NCBI RefSeq assembly: GCF_900103165.1
Contig: NZ_FNKY01000001.1
Span: forward strand, 2,232,001 to 2,296,000
Direction: 5' to 3'
DNA from: Nitrosospira multiformis
GTDB taxonomy: Bacteria; Pseudomonadota; Gammaproteobacteria; Burkholderiales; Nitrosomonadaceae
Length of the DNA stretch: 64,000 nt
This document shows, piece after piece, positions 16,859-25,027 of this stretch. Numbering within the stretch: position 1 is the first letter of the stretch; each line of letters begins with the position of its first letter. The translations under genes were made by a program, and so were the position numbers. The notes under the pieces are model-generated. The model ran no database searches, was not told the origin of the DNA, and saw nothing but the letters and a program-made list of their open reading frames with translations.

Positions 16859-18133
16859 ATGAGTTCTGAATCAGAAACCCGCAGTCCGGAAGATTGGATT
16901 CGCCAAAACCCCGTCGCCTCACCCAGGCAGACGCCAAGCACTTTCGATTGGCGCGATGTGCTGGCAATATCCGCACTATTTTTTTTCGGTATCGCCTTAT
17001 GGAGCAGAGGGCTGAGCCTCTATGCCTATTATCTTCTGGTTCTGGCCTGGCTCCTGGACGGCGGCCTGGGCAGAATCAGGGAGACGATTAAAGAACCTCT
17101 TGTATTGGCAATGCTTACCCTGTGCATGGTGCTTGCGCTTGGAATTTTATGGAGTGAATATCCTAAACTTGGATTAAAGGTGTGGAATAGATACTTTGCA
17201 TATTTGATCTTTATTCCCTACTTATCCCTTCTAAGTAAAACACGAGTGTCTTGGGCGATTAGCGGCGCGCTTATCGGTTATTTTGGTGTGCTCCTCATCG
17301 GCATATACCAGTGGATAGTTATAGGCGCACAGGGTATTCCCCCTCTTGGAATAACTTACCTGGACTTTTCCACAATGCTCGGGATCGGGGTCATATTGAC
17401 GCTTTATCTGGCAGGCAGCAGCAACGGTAAAAAAGCAAGAACTTGGTTATGGCTTCTGGCGGTTTTTCTGCTGTTTATGCAGTTTAACCAGAATGGACGT
17501 GCACTACTTATCGCCACTCTCGTTTCATCGGTGTTTTTGCTTTTCCTGCTGCACAGAAAAGAAATCAAAAAACTCCTCGTTGCTACGGCAGCATTACTCG
17601 TTGCGATGGTATTTTTTGCATACGGCAGCGACAGTTTCCAGCAAAGGCTCGTTCAGGCCAGGAGCGATATTGAATTATCCAAGCAGGGAAAATATGACTC
17701 CAGCCTCGGATACCGCTTTGCCATCTGGGACGTCGGCCTGTATGGGATTGGGGAACGACCGGTACTGGGTCATGGCACGGGGATGGCGGCTCCCTACTTT
17801 GATAAGACCGTCGAGACCTACAAGGGAGGGCTTTACAAGGATCTACCGAATTTTCTCAAAACCTATCACTACCACAACGACTGGATCGAGATCGGAATGC
17901 AGATGGGCGCACTTGGCATGCTGACGTATGCTTTCTTCTTATGGAGCTGGCTTCGAACGCTGAAAGCATACCAGTTAGGCATTCCAGGGGCAGCCTTTAC
18001 GTGTTTCATCATTCTTTTCGGATTAACGGATGTGCTTGTAATATTCAGACAAAATCTTTATCTGCTTCTTGTCATCACCGCCATTGGGGTCGCGTGGCAG
18101 AAAGCATATGCGACACGATTTCTCTCCGAATGA
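16859..18133 (+). CDS. O-antigen ligase (Wzy/WaaL)-type membrane protein
   Basis: A 424-residue inner-membrane protein with about ten hydrophobic segments after a polar N-terminus. The periplasmic loop of the Wzy_C family is recognisable: FNQNGRALLI before it (the usual S/NGR box) and HYHNDWIEIGMQMG near residues 337-350, where the conserved His-Asn lies. Members join or polymerise oligosaccharides on lipid carriers, as in O-antigen ligation, or glycosylate pilins. The exact acceptor cannot be told, and no other LPS gene is nearby. The start ATG follows a weak site. Confidence 0.85.
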   Translation: MSSESETRSPEDWIRQNPVASPRQTPSTFDWRDVLAISALFFFGIALWSRGLSLYAYYLLVLAWLLDGGLGRIRETIKEPLVLAMLTLCMVLALGILWSEYPKLGLKVWNRYFAYLIFIPYLSLLSKTRVSWAISGALIGYFGVLLIGIYQWIVIGAQGIPPLGITYLDFSTMLGIGVILTLYLAGSSNGKKARTWLWLLAVFLLFMQFNQNGRALLIATLVSSVFLLFLLHRKEIKKLLVATAALLVAMVFFAYGSDSFQQRLVQARSDIELSKQGKYDSSLGYRFAIWDVGLYGIGERPVLGHGTGMAAPYFDKTVETYKGGLYKDLPNFLKTYHYHNDWIEIGMQMGALGMLTYAFFLWSWLRTLKAYQLGIPGAAFTCFIILFGLTDVLVIFRQNLYLLLVITAIGVAWQKAYATRFLSE

Positions 18134-18209
18134 AGAATGTAAACCAAAAATCCATTGCTGACTAACGTCATGTATATGTCTACAATGGCATTTACGTGGA
18201 GGAGCTTAC

Positions 18210-20186
18210 ATGAAACTGGTGCGTGCACGAATTCAGAATTTCCGAAGCATTGACGATTCTGATGAGTTCAGTTTTGATGAACATATCACTTGCTTCGTCG
18301 GGAAGAATGAATCGGGCAAGACTACTCTGCTGACGGCTCTCCACCGCCTCAATCCAATCTTCGATGATGCCAGATTTGACCGGCAGAAAGACTACCCGCG
18401 CCGCCATCTATCAGATTACGAAGAACGCCACGAAGGTGAAGACGCGGCCGTGGTCACGACATGGTGGGCCATCGACCCAGCCGAGCAACAAGCGATCACC
18501 GATGTGTTTGGAGCTGGAGCACTGGCGAGCGACAAGGTGGTGGTGCAGAAGGATTACAGCAACCGGACCCGCTGGACGGTGAGCTTCGATGAAGCTGCGA
18601 TCGTTCAACATCTTATCGATACCAGCGGCTTTCATGATGATGAGAAGGCGCAGATCGGTACGGTCCGCACGGTGGCGGAACTGAAGGCGCAAACGGAATC
18701 GCTTCATGAAACATCACCAGGGCGGACACATTGCCTTCATCGAATCGGGCGGGATTTTCCCGAAGGCTCGGTTTCACAGGGCATTGTGCAGCTGCTGGAT
18801 TTGCCGAAATTCATGCTGTTCTCCCAGTATCAGCGGATGCAAGGTCAAGTGAGCCTTGAGCAGATCCGGGAGAGGGAATCGAGCAATACGCTTGAATCCT
18901 CCGACCAGGTGTTCATCGCGCTCTGTGACATGGCCTCCACAACGGTTGAGCAGGTTGCCTCGATCCAGGATTTCGAGAGCCTGGTTTCACGCTTCGAAGG
19001 CGCCTCCAACAAGATTTCGGCTGAGATGTTCCGTTATTGGAGCCAGAATAAATTCCTCAAGGTGATTTTCCGGCTCGACCATGCGCTGCCGGGCGACCCG
19101 TCTCCCTTCAGCAGCGGTCGCATTTTCCGGACACGCATTTTAAACAAGCTTCATGACGTGACGGTTCCATTCGACGATCGCAGCACGGGTTTCGTGTGGT
19201 TTTTCTCGTTTCTCGCGCTGTTCTCACAGGTGAAAAAGCGGAACCAGAGGAAGATAATCCTACTGCTGGATGAACCGGGGCTGAGTTTGCACGGTAAGGC
19301 GCAGGCCGACCTGCTGCGATACTTCAGGGAGCGTCTGGCGCCTGACCATCAAGTCATTTACACGACACATTCACCGTTCATGGTGCCGGCCGATGATCTT
19401 CCTTCCGTCCGCACCGTGGAGGACGTGGTGATTTATCATCAGGATGAAGCGCCTGAGGTTCGAGGCACCAAAGTGGGCGGCGATGTGCTCAGTACGGACC
19501 CGGACACGCTCTTCCCCTTGCAGCATGCGCTGGCCTACGAGATTACCCAAGCCCTTTCCGCCAATGAGCATACGCTGCTGGTGACCAGACCGTCCGACCT
19601 GCTTTATTTGAGAGCCATGTCGGAAGTATTGCGCTCGCATAAGCGCACTCCGCTCGACCCGCGCTGGACCATTTGCCCGGCCGGTGGTATCGAGAAAATT
19701 AGCGCTTTCATGAGTCTTTTCGGGGGTAATCGATTGCAGGTGGCAATACTGACGGACTTGGCTTCAGACCATGAAAAGGTCGAAGACCTGCGCCGCTGGA
19801 AAATTCTGCGTGATGGCCATATTTTCACGGCGGGCGCGTATGCCGGTCAACGCGAGGCGGATGTTGAAGACATGCTCGGCGCGGGGCTTTATGCGGAGAT
19901 CGTAGGCGCAAGTTTCGGTCTCAAGGGAAAACAGGCCGTCGCCGCCCTGCCCGCCGGATCACGCATTGTAACTCACACGACAGAGCGTTTCCGGACACAG
20001 CCAGAAACGGCTCTGAATACGGCTCCGGAATTCGATCGTTACGTGCCCGCCGTCTATTTCACGGAACATCAATCCGACATCGTCAAAAAACTGTTTGGAG
20101 CGGATTTAAAAGTGACGCTTACCCGCTTTGAGCAGTTATTCAGCGACTTGAATGCGCTGTTGCCGGAAACTAGATCGGCTTCCTAG
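18210..20186 (+). CDS. OLD-like AAA ATPase with degenerate TOPRIM region
   Basis: A 658-residue protein. The N-terminal SMC/ABC-type ATPase has Walker A GKNESGKTT (31-39), a signature-like STGFVWFFSF (about 325) and Walker B LLLDEPGLSLH (348-358, Asp354-Glu355), with a switch-His segment IYTTHSPFM after it. The C-terminal third sits where OLD-family nucleases carry TOPRIM. There LLVTRPSDLLYL replaces the usual LLVEGxxD, losing the catalytic Glu, and ILTDLASD is an imperfect DxD. OLD and GajA-like proteins act in phage defence. This one stands alone (no UvrD-like partner) next to a toxin-antitoxin pair and a prophage. It has a strong GGAGG ribosome site. Confidence 0.82.
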   Translation: MKLVRARIQNFRSIDDSDEFSFDEHITCFVGKNESGKTTLLTALHRLNPIFDDARFDRQKDYPRRHLSDYEERHEGEDAAVVTTWWAIDPAEQQAITDVFGAGALASDKVVVQKDYSNRTRWTVSFDEAAIVQHLIDTSGFHDDEKAQIGTVRTVAELKAQTESLHETSPGRTHCLHRIGRDFPEGSVSQGIVQLLDLPKFMLFSQYQRMQGQVSLEQIRERESSNTLESSDQVFIALCDMASTTVEQVASIQDFESLVSRFEGASNKISAEMFRYWSQNKFLKVIFRLDHALPGDPSPFSSGRIFRTRILNKLHDVTVPFDDRSTGFVWFFSFLALFSQVKKRNQRKIILLLDEPGLSLHGKAQADLLRYFRERLAPDHQVIYTTHSPFMVPADDLPSVRTVEDVVIYHQDEAPEVRGTKVGGDVLSTDPDTLFPLQHALAYEITQALSANEHTLLVTRPSDLLYLRAMSEVLRSHKRTPLDPRWTICPAGGIEKISAFMSLFGGNRLQVAILTDLASDHEKVEDLRRWKILRDGHIFTAGAYAGQREADVEDMLGAGLYAEIVGASFGLKGKQAVAALPAGSRIVTHTTERFRTQPETALNTAPEFDRYVPAVYFTEHQSDIVKKLFGADLKVTLTRFEQLFSDLNALLPETRSAS

Positions 20187-20316
20187 CCCGCGATCTTAAT
20201 TCCGAATTCCATTGATCCGGCGAGAGATCCCACGAATTCCGTCGTTCCGGCCTGATCCCGGAAACTGGATACCGACTACCTAGCCCATACTAAACTTTAG
20301 ATACTGCCCGTCGTTT

Positions 20317-20661
20317 TCAGTCATCTTCGAGCCCATCAAGCGTAATATCCGGAAAAATGAGATTTTCACTGCTTAAATTCTGTTCAATATCCATGTTCTG
20401 GTGCAGGATACCGATAATCTCGATTACACTTCCCGCCACCCGGTAAAAGATTATGTGGCTGCCTTCATTGAAACTGCGGTAACCTTCCTTTACTTCATCT
20501 CTTGACTTTCCAAACATTGGATTGTCTGCCAGACATCGCATCCGTTCCCGAAGGTGCGAACTATATTTATCTGTCTGGGCTTTGCCCCATTGCCGGGTTG
20601 TATATTTGCGTATATTGATAATATCCGTTTTTGCTTCTGGTGAGAGGATATAGCGTTTCAT
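20317..20661 (-). CDS. ParE-family toxin
   Basis: A 114-residue toxin of the ParE/RelE superfamily: SPEAKTDIINIRKYTTRQWG helix near the start, the MRCLADNPMFGKSRDEV turn, and the core YRSFNEGSHIIFYRV followed by VIEIIGILHQNMD (the family's 'ILH...MD' end). ParE members with this end usually inhibit gyrase; this is inferred. It overlaps the antitoxin gene by four bases (ATGA), showing translational coupling. It has about 20 extra residues after the family's usual end. Confidence 0.9.
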   Translation of the reverse strand: MKRYILSPEAKTDIINIRKYTTRQWGKAQTDKYSSHLRERMRCLADNPMFGKSRDEVKEGYRSFNEGSHIIFYRVAGSVIEIIGILHQNMDIEQNLSSENLIFPDITLDGLEDD

Positions 20662-20903
20662 GCTTCATTTAACAGCTCGGCAAAAAATATTTCGCCGTCC
20701 ACCCCTTCCCCTCTATCCAATTGCCCCTCGCCTATGGCGAGCTTTGCCCGTAACCTTTCGAGCTTCATTTGCCGGTACGCTTGCGCTGACATGACTACGG
20801 CAACCGCCCGGCCATGTTTTTCAATAGAAAGAGGTTCTCGTTGCACAGTATCCAGCATTTCCCCAAAATTATTTTTTGCATCTTTAGCGGCTATGGCTTT
20901 CAT
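20658..20903 (-). CDS. Phd/YefM-type antitoxin
   Basis: An 81-residue antitoxin. The N-terminal MKAIAAKDAKNNFGEML with EPLSIEKHGRAVAVVMSAQAY is the Phd/YefM DNA-binding fold; the C-terminal tail (about 50-81) would wrap the toxin. Start 20903 is chosen because GGGAGGG is spaced correctly before it; an upstream GTG/ATG reading adds five residues without support. It is first in a two-gene operon with the ParE toxin. A near-palindromic site with a TATAAT lies just upstream. Confidence 0.9.
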   Translation of the reverse strand: MKAIAAKDAKNNFGEMLDTVQREPLSIEKHGRAVAVVMSAQAYRQMKLERLRAKLAIGEGQLDRGEGVDGEIFFAELLNEA

Positions 20904-20935
20904 GGTGAGCCCTCCCAAAAATAGCTCTTATAGAC

Positions 20936-20949
20936 ATAGTAGCTATTAT
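20936..20949 (-). promoter_or_regulatory. Near-palindromic operator of the Phd-ParE pair
   Basis: ATAGTAGCTATTAT is palindromic at 12 of 14 positions and overlaps a minus-strand TATAAT (about 20944-20949), 33 bp before the antitoxin start. The layout fits self-repression by the antitoxin complex. Confidence 0.45.
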
Positions 20950-21264
20950 AACCACTAAATACAGACTAAAAGTGACTGATCGTTCAAATGCAGTGAGTAA
21001 TCTGGCGCTGTTGCAAGAAATAAGAAGCGTGGCGCACGATTGTGTTTTTCAGGGCAGATCATCAGCGCCATATTTACATGGCACGATGCATTTTCATGCC
21101 TCTATCGTAATCAGGTAAAAAAGGGTTAACGTGCCCGTAATTTACCCAACTTACTCACAAGGTTTTACAGGAATTCTGTGGACTACCTGGCGGAAAAAAG
21201 GGTCGCGTGGCGATTATGAACTTCATATTGACGCCGGGGCGCCGTAGCGGCCCCTTTGCGGATT

Positions 21265-21474
21265 TCAGCAGTCGCCTGAATACGCCTCGAATGTGGTAAA
21301 AAAATCCGCAGTGCTATCAGCCACCCCATAAAAATAGAGAGCTGCAGCCTGTGCATACTGCCAAGCATCGGCATAGCCCTCTACCCTGATCATCGGGACG
21401 AAGCGCAACAACTTCTCAGGCATGCGGACAAGGCTATGTATTTTGAGACAAGGAACGATTTTCCAGTAGTCCAT
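21265..21474 (-). CDS. Possible small protein at the prophage edge
   Basis: A 69-residue frame containing a protein-like helical stretch (YADAWQYAQAAALYFYG). It reads in the same direction as the phage genes and would follow the last one. No good ribosome site is seen at the first ATG. It may be a real terminal phage gene or chance. The rest of 20950-21499 shows no gene, tRNA or obvious attachment core. Confidence 0.3.
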   Translation of the reverse strand: MDYWKIVPCLKIHSLVRMPEKLLRFVPMIRVEGYADAWQYAQAAALYFYGVADSTADFFTTFEAYSGDC

Positions 21475-21499
21475 CCTGAAATGCCCCGCCCACCCCGAT

Positions 21500-22309
21500 C
21501 TATCGGGAAAGCATGGAAGAAGGAAAAAACCGGATCGCCAATTCCTTCAAGTTGACATCCTGTGCAGCGCCATCCTCGAACCTGAATTTCCAGCTGCTTT
21601 GCGGATCATCCGGATTCGCTGGTATTGGATCATCCGCGAGATTTATGCCCCCCTTCTTCAGAATTGCCCTGGCGCCTTTGGCATCACCGCTTAGTAGCAA
21701 GCTCAAGGCATCGGGAATGCGCTTTTTCTTTGCTTCCCAGGCTTTGTTCATCCATGGCGCCATTTCCGCCAAGAGGCCATGTTTTTTGTAGATGCCTGCC
21801 ATTCGCGTCAGTTCATCCGGGTCATCCAGGAGATTGCCGGTCAGCATGCGTCGGGCGATCATCTCGTCGGCCGACGCCGGTGCACCGGGACGGTTCTTTT
21901 GACCAGCGGATTCCTTGTGCAGGCTCATCAGGCCCGCACCATGATCCGCCGGGGCCGCGGGAATCTCCGATTGAAGCCCGCTCACTGAATCTCCCCCGGT
22001 GGATTGCCGGGAAATGGGGTTTGCCTCGAGAAGCGCATCCGGGCCGGAGCTTGGCAGACCCGGTTTAAGTATGGCGGATGGCTGCTGCATCGTTTCCTCC
22101 CAACCCGCGGCTATTTCATCATTGGCTGCTCTTAGCCGGTCGCGCGTGCCCTTATGATAAGCAGCCTTATCCATTCTTGCGCCGTGAATTTCCGCTTCGC
22201 GCTCATCCGCTCTTGCTATTCGCGCCGCCTGTTTCTGCCTGAGCGCCATATTCTGGCCGCTACGTGCGCCCTCCGCCAGCCCACCCGCAAATGCACCAAA
22301 GTTAAACAT
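21500..22309 (-). CDS. Putative internal virion protein
   Basis: A 269-residue, Gln/Ala/Arg-rich protein. It starts with a glycine-rich MFNFGAFAGGLAEGARSG, then long charged helices (about 22-75), a variable linker, and a C-terminal helical-repeat-like part (about 145-235). The Gly/Ala-rich start followed by helix is common in phage proteins ejected with DNA or placed inside the portal barrel. No enzyme motif is seen. It is last in the late operon; in related phages a much larger ejection protein is often found here, so the set may be incomplete. GGAGGAACAC precedes the start. Confidence 0.6.
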   Translation of the reverse strand: MFNFGAFAGGLAEGARSGQNMALRQKQAARIARADEREAEIHGARMDKAAYHKGTRDRLRAANDEIAAGWEETMQQPSAILKPGLPSSGPDALLEANPISRQSTGGDSVSGLQSEIPAAPADHGAGLMSLHKESAGQKNRPGAPASADEMIARRMLTGNLLDDPDELTRMAGIYKKHGLLAEMAPWMNKAWEAKKKRIPDALSLLLSGDAKGARAILKKGGINLADDPIPANPDDPQSSWKFRFEDGAAQDVNLKELAIRFFPSSMLSR

Positions 22310-22376
22310 GTGTTCCTCCGTTCATGGTTCCCTTCATTCGCTATCGCACTGTTTCAGACTGGCGCTCCATCACAAA

Positions 22377-22565
22377 TTATTTGAGCCGCTTGAATTCGCT
22401 TGCCCGCATGAGCAGTTCCAGTGTTGTTTCGAGTTTGATCACGCGCTCTGTCAGATTTTCAATCTTGTCCTGCTGGGTTTTGATTACCTCGCTTTGGCGA
22501 ACGACCCTGTCCTCCAGCTTTATCATCGAGGTCAGGGCACCCCATACGCGATCCGTCACGCCCAT
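22377..22565 (-). CDS. Small coiled-coil phage protein
   Basis: A 62-residue protein, nearly all one coiled coil: heptad-like spacing from LEDRVVRQSEVIKTQQDKIE to the end. Its ATG overlaps the stop of the preceding gene (TGATG), so it is translationally coupled. The function is unknown; a structural or regulatory partner of the preceding DNA-binding-like protein is possible. Confidence 0.65.
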   Translation of the reverse strand: MGVTDRVWGALTSMIKLEDRVVRQSEVIKTQQDKIENLTERVIKLETTLELLMRASEFKRLK

Positions 22566-22861
22566 CAGATAGCCTTGCCCATATTTCCGGATGCCTCGGC
22601 TTCCATTGCAGCTATCCGCTTGTTGCTGGCTTCCACGAACGCCAGCACTTCGTCGATTGACTCGGATGCCCGGTCCGCGGCGGCCTTGGCCTTATCGGCA
22701 AGGATACCTAATTCTTCATCCGCCGCGGCGGATTCATATGCCGTGGCACCGCGACGCATCAATTCCGCGACAGGAAGCCCCAGTTTCTTGGCCTTAAGCA
22801 TGATCATTTCTTTTTCCTGGGGCGTGGCTTGCACCACAATTCTTTCAATCGCTGTTGCCAT
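22565..22861 (-). CDS. Ribbon-helix-helix-like phage protein
   Basis: A 98-residue protein. Residues 3-40 (ERIVVQATPQEKEMIMLKAK, then GLPVAELMRRGA) look like a ribbon-helix-helix DNA-binding unit, similar to plasmid mobilisation or antitoxin regulators. The rest is an Ala/Glu-rich coiled coil. Start 22861 is chosen because AAGGAG lies six bases upstream; a longer frame to 22900 crosses a palindromic site. The gene sits inside virion genes but has its own operator-like sequence, suggesting separate control. The assignment is by pattern, not certain homology. Confidence 0.6.
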   Translation of the reverse strand: MATAIERIVVQATPQEKEMIMLKAKKLGLPVAELMRRGATAYESAAADEELGILADKAKAAADRASESIDEVLAFVEASNKRIAAMEAEASGNMGKAI

Positions 22862-22892
22862 GAAAACTCCTTTAGTCTTGAATAAGCTTATC

Positions 22893-22917
22893 CTGTACAT
22901 GTACAGTATATGTACAT
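22893..22917 (-). promoter_or_regulatory. TGTACA-repeat operator upstream of the RHH-like gene
   Basis: CTGTACATGTACAG (22893-22906) is a perfect 14-bp palindrome containing two TGTACA units; a third, TGTACAT, follows at 22911-22917. The cluster is 32-56 bp upstream of a probable ribbon-helix-helix gene, typical for self-repression. It is not a standard LexA box because the half sites are two bases too close. Confidence 0.5.
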
Positions 22918-23092
22918 CTAACGGCTGTCAATGATAATCTCCAGCATGTTCTCATCTTAATGAAAAGGAGTGGGGCGTGAAAAGGCCCATTAACGGGCCG
23001 GGCGGGCATCAGCCCCTTGGTGTCCATGAGCCGGATTTTGCATGGATCCGCCAGTGGCATGTACGAATGGTAGTCCGCATTACACCGCTTTT

Positions 23093-23920
23093 TCACAGCT
23101 TCTTTGTGATAGCGGCCGAACCGAGCTGGCCAAGCAGGCTCCCGAGCCCCGCAGCCCCCAACGCTGAATTCTGGTTCGCTTGCCGCCACGCATCGAGTTG
23201 CCCCTGGTATTGCCCCAGCCCCAGATTGCCGGCGGACGCATTTGCGCTGGTTGCACCGCCAAACCAGTTTTGCGCGGCATTCATCCCCGCGTTGTGCAGT
23301 TCCGCGCCCGTCGCGATATTGCCGGTGGCGGAGTTGGCGGCATTAAGCGCTGCGGCATCGGCGGCAAGCCCCGTGTTCGGCATGTTGCGCCCGAATTTCG
23401 CCGCCCCTTCGCGCATTGCCATGCCCTGCAATTCCGTATCTCGCCGCGCCTTATTCATTGCGCCGGCAGTATCCCTGGCCAGCCCGAGGTTGATATCCTG
23501 CGTCAATGCCTGGAATCTGCCCGAGTTCGGGTTGACGCCCAATCGCTCCAGCGCCCGCTGGTTCGACTCCAGCGCTCCCTGATAGCCGCGCGAGACATCC
23601 GCCGCCGCTTCCCCGGCCATTCTTTCCTGGCGGCCGGGGGAGTCGAATTCGCTGGCATCCCCGACCATGCGCGCTTCCAGCGGGGCGAAAAGATCGCGAT
23701 AGATTTGCCACTGCGATTCGGCACGGCCGGCATTGGCATCGCCCAGGGCAATCTGCTGGTCGACGATTTTTTCCATCAGGGGATCCTGCCTTGCGGCGCG
23801 ATTTTTCTCCCAGGCCAGCTGATCGCGCGCGACCCCGGCCATTTCCCTGGCGAGTTCCGCGTTGGACATGGCGGCCTGGCCGATAAGCGGATCGGGTTTC
23901 GGCGGTTTTGCGCTACACAT
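23093..23920 (-). CDS. Putative internal/ejection virion protein
   Basis: A 275-residue Ala/Gln/Asn-rich protein. The N-terminal helix-rich half (NAELAREMAGVARDQLAWEK, about 19-38) is followed by repeated Ala/Asn-rich helical turns, with a Gly-rich C-terminus (GAAGLGSLLGQLGS) that could be amphipathic. Such proteins in short-tailed phages are packaged inside the head and injected with DNA. A partial, degraded second copy of its first 165 codons lies immediately upstream and is fused to the neighbouring gene. The start overlaps the remnant GNAT tail, exactly as the original junction must have looked. Confidence 0.65.
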   Translation of the reverse strand: MCSAKPPKPDPLIGQAAMSNAELAREMAGVARDQLAWEKNRAARQDPLMEKIVDQQIALGDANAGRAESQWQIYRDLFAPLEARMVGDASEFDSPGRQERMAGEAAADVSRGYQGALESNQRALERLGVNPNSGRFQALTQDINLGLARDTAGAMNKARRDTELQGMAMREGAAKFGRNMPNTGLAADAAALNAANSATGNIATGAELHNAGMNAAQNWFGGATSANASAGNLGLGQYQGQLDAWRQANQNSALGAAGLGSLLGQLGSAAITKKL

Positions 23921-24530
23921 TTTCGACCTCCAGTATTTTGGTTAAACCATTCTCGACATGACAGTACCCGGAAGCCGGAAGAATCTTCCAGCCTTGTCCA
24001 CTGTCTTCACCGAAATATTGATTTCGCTGATTCCCAGCAAAAATTCCGTATCACGCCGCGCCTTGTTCGCTGCGCCGGCGGTACTTGGCAGGCCCAGGCT
24101 GATACCCGTCTCCATGCCTGGAATCTGCCGAGTTCGGGTTGACGCCCAACCGCCCTAGTGCCCGCTGGTTCGACTCCAGCGCGCCATGAGAACCACGCGA
24201 GACATCCGCCGCCGCTTCTCCGGCCCTTCTTTCCTTGCGTTCGGCGGAGTCGAATCCGCTGGCATCCTCGACCAGCGCGCTACCAGCGGGGCGCGATTTT
24301 TCTCCGAGGCCCGCTGATCGCGCGCGACCCCGGCCATTTCCCTGACGAGTGCCGCGTTGCGCATGGCGGCCTGGCCGGTAAGGGGACCGGGTTCCGGCAG
24401 TTTTGCGCTACACTTTTCGACCTCCAGTATTTTGGTTAAACCATTTTCCACATGACGGTAGCCCAGAAGCCGGAAGAACCTTTCCGCCTTGTTCACCGTC
24501 TTCACGGAAATATTGATTTCGCTGACTCCC
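23430..24530 (-). repeat. Tandem duplication of about 0.6 kb inside the prophage
   Basis: Unit 1 is 23430-24037 and unit 2 is 24042-24530. Both contain the 5' part of the virion gene and the 3' end of the acetyltransferase gene. For example, the CCTCCAGTATTTTGGTTAAA stretch occurs at 23927 and 24421. Unit 2 lacks about 120 bp inside the virion-gene part and has many substitutions, so it is the decayed copy for that gene. For the acetyltransferase end, unit 2 is the working copy. DNA between 24042 and 24154 is therefore remnant. Confidence 0.9.
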
Positions 24531-25027
24531 AGCAACCGCATTGCATTCTCGACATACGCCACAAAACAGTTTGCAACCCGGCCCTTGCGTGCCTCCGGTA
24601 ACAGATAAAGCGTGTCTTCCGTGGCGATGAGTGTTTGCGTATGTGCGCTTTTGTCCAGGTACAGGGCGCAGTTACCCAATAATCGCATTTCGCTTCTCAG
24701 CGTGAAAAGCACGTAGCGCCCCGCACGCTCGTAGCGGATGAATGTGTCGTAATCCGGGTTGAAGGGCAGCTCATGCCGGTATTCTTCGGTTTCAGCCCAA
24801 TGCGCCCGGTGCAGGGGTTCGATTTCATCGGTAATGCCTTCAATGCGCTCAACAGAAAAAACAAGGCCTCCGTGCCGTGCCGGTTCGATCTGTTGAATAT
24901 CTTCTGCAGGTACCAAGGTGGCAAGATGGTCTGCGGCGAGACAGATGTCGGCCGCCAGTTCGGGCGTGAGAGGCAGGCCCAGGTTATCCTTAAGGAGTGC
25001 AAGCAATTGATGATTGGTCATGGTCAT
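24155..25027 (-). CDS. GNAT-like phage protein fused to a degraded copy of its neighbour
   Basis: Residues 1 to about 203 form the original protein. An N-terminal helical part is followed by a GNAT-like domain with SAHTQTLIATEDTLYLLPEA, EINISVKTVNKAERFFRLLG and a final GYRHVENGLTKILEVE. Such proteins occur among virion genes of several podoviruses; their acetyl acceptor is unknown. The last 87 residues are the translated remnant of a duplicated virion-gene start. One base (an A on the plus strand, between 24413 and 24414) is missing relative to the second copy, which destroys the normal stop and joins the two. The gene overlaps the upstream stop by one base. Confidence 0.75.
   Translation of the reverse strand: MTMTNHQLLALLKDNLGLPLTPELAADICLAADHLATLVPAEDIQQIEPARHGGLVFSVERIEGITDEIEPLHRAHWAETEEYRHELPFNPDYDTFIRYERAGRYVLFTLRSEMRLLGNCALYLDKSAHTQTLIATEDTLYLLPEARKGRVANCFVAYVENAMRLLGVSEINISVKTVNKAERFFRLLGYRHVENGLTKILEVEKCSAKLPEPGPLTGQAAMRNAALVREMAGVARDQRASEKNRAPLVARWSRMPADSTPPNARKEGPEKRRRMSRVVLMARWSRTSGH

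Noticed and set aside
22893-22906. Possible LexA (SOS) box
   Set aside because: CTGT and ACAG are separated by six bases rather than eight, and a third TGTACA unit points to another regulator.
23180-24142. Long plus-strand reading frame (320 codons) opposite the ejection-protein genes
   Set aside because: The minus-strand genes have ribosome sites, overlaps and phage-like composition; the plus-strand translation is Pro/Arg/His-rich without family features.
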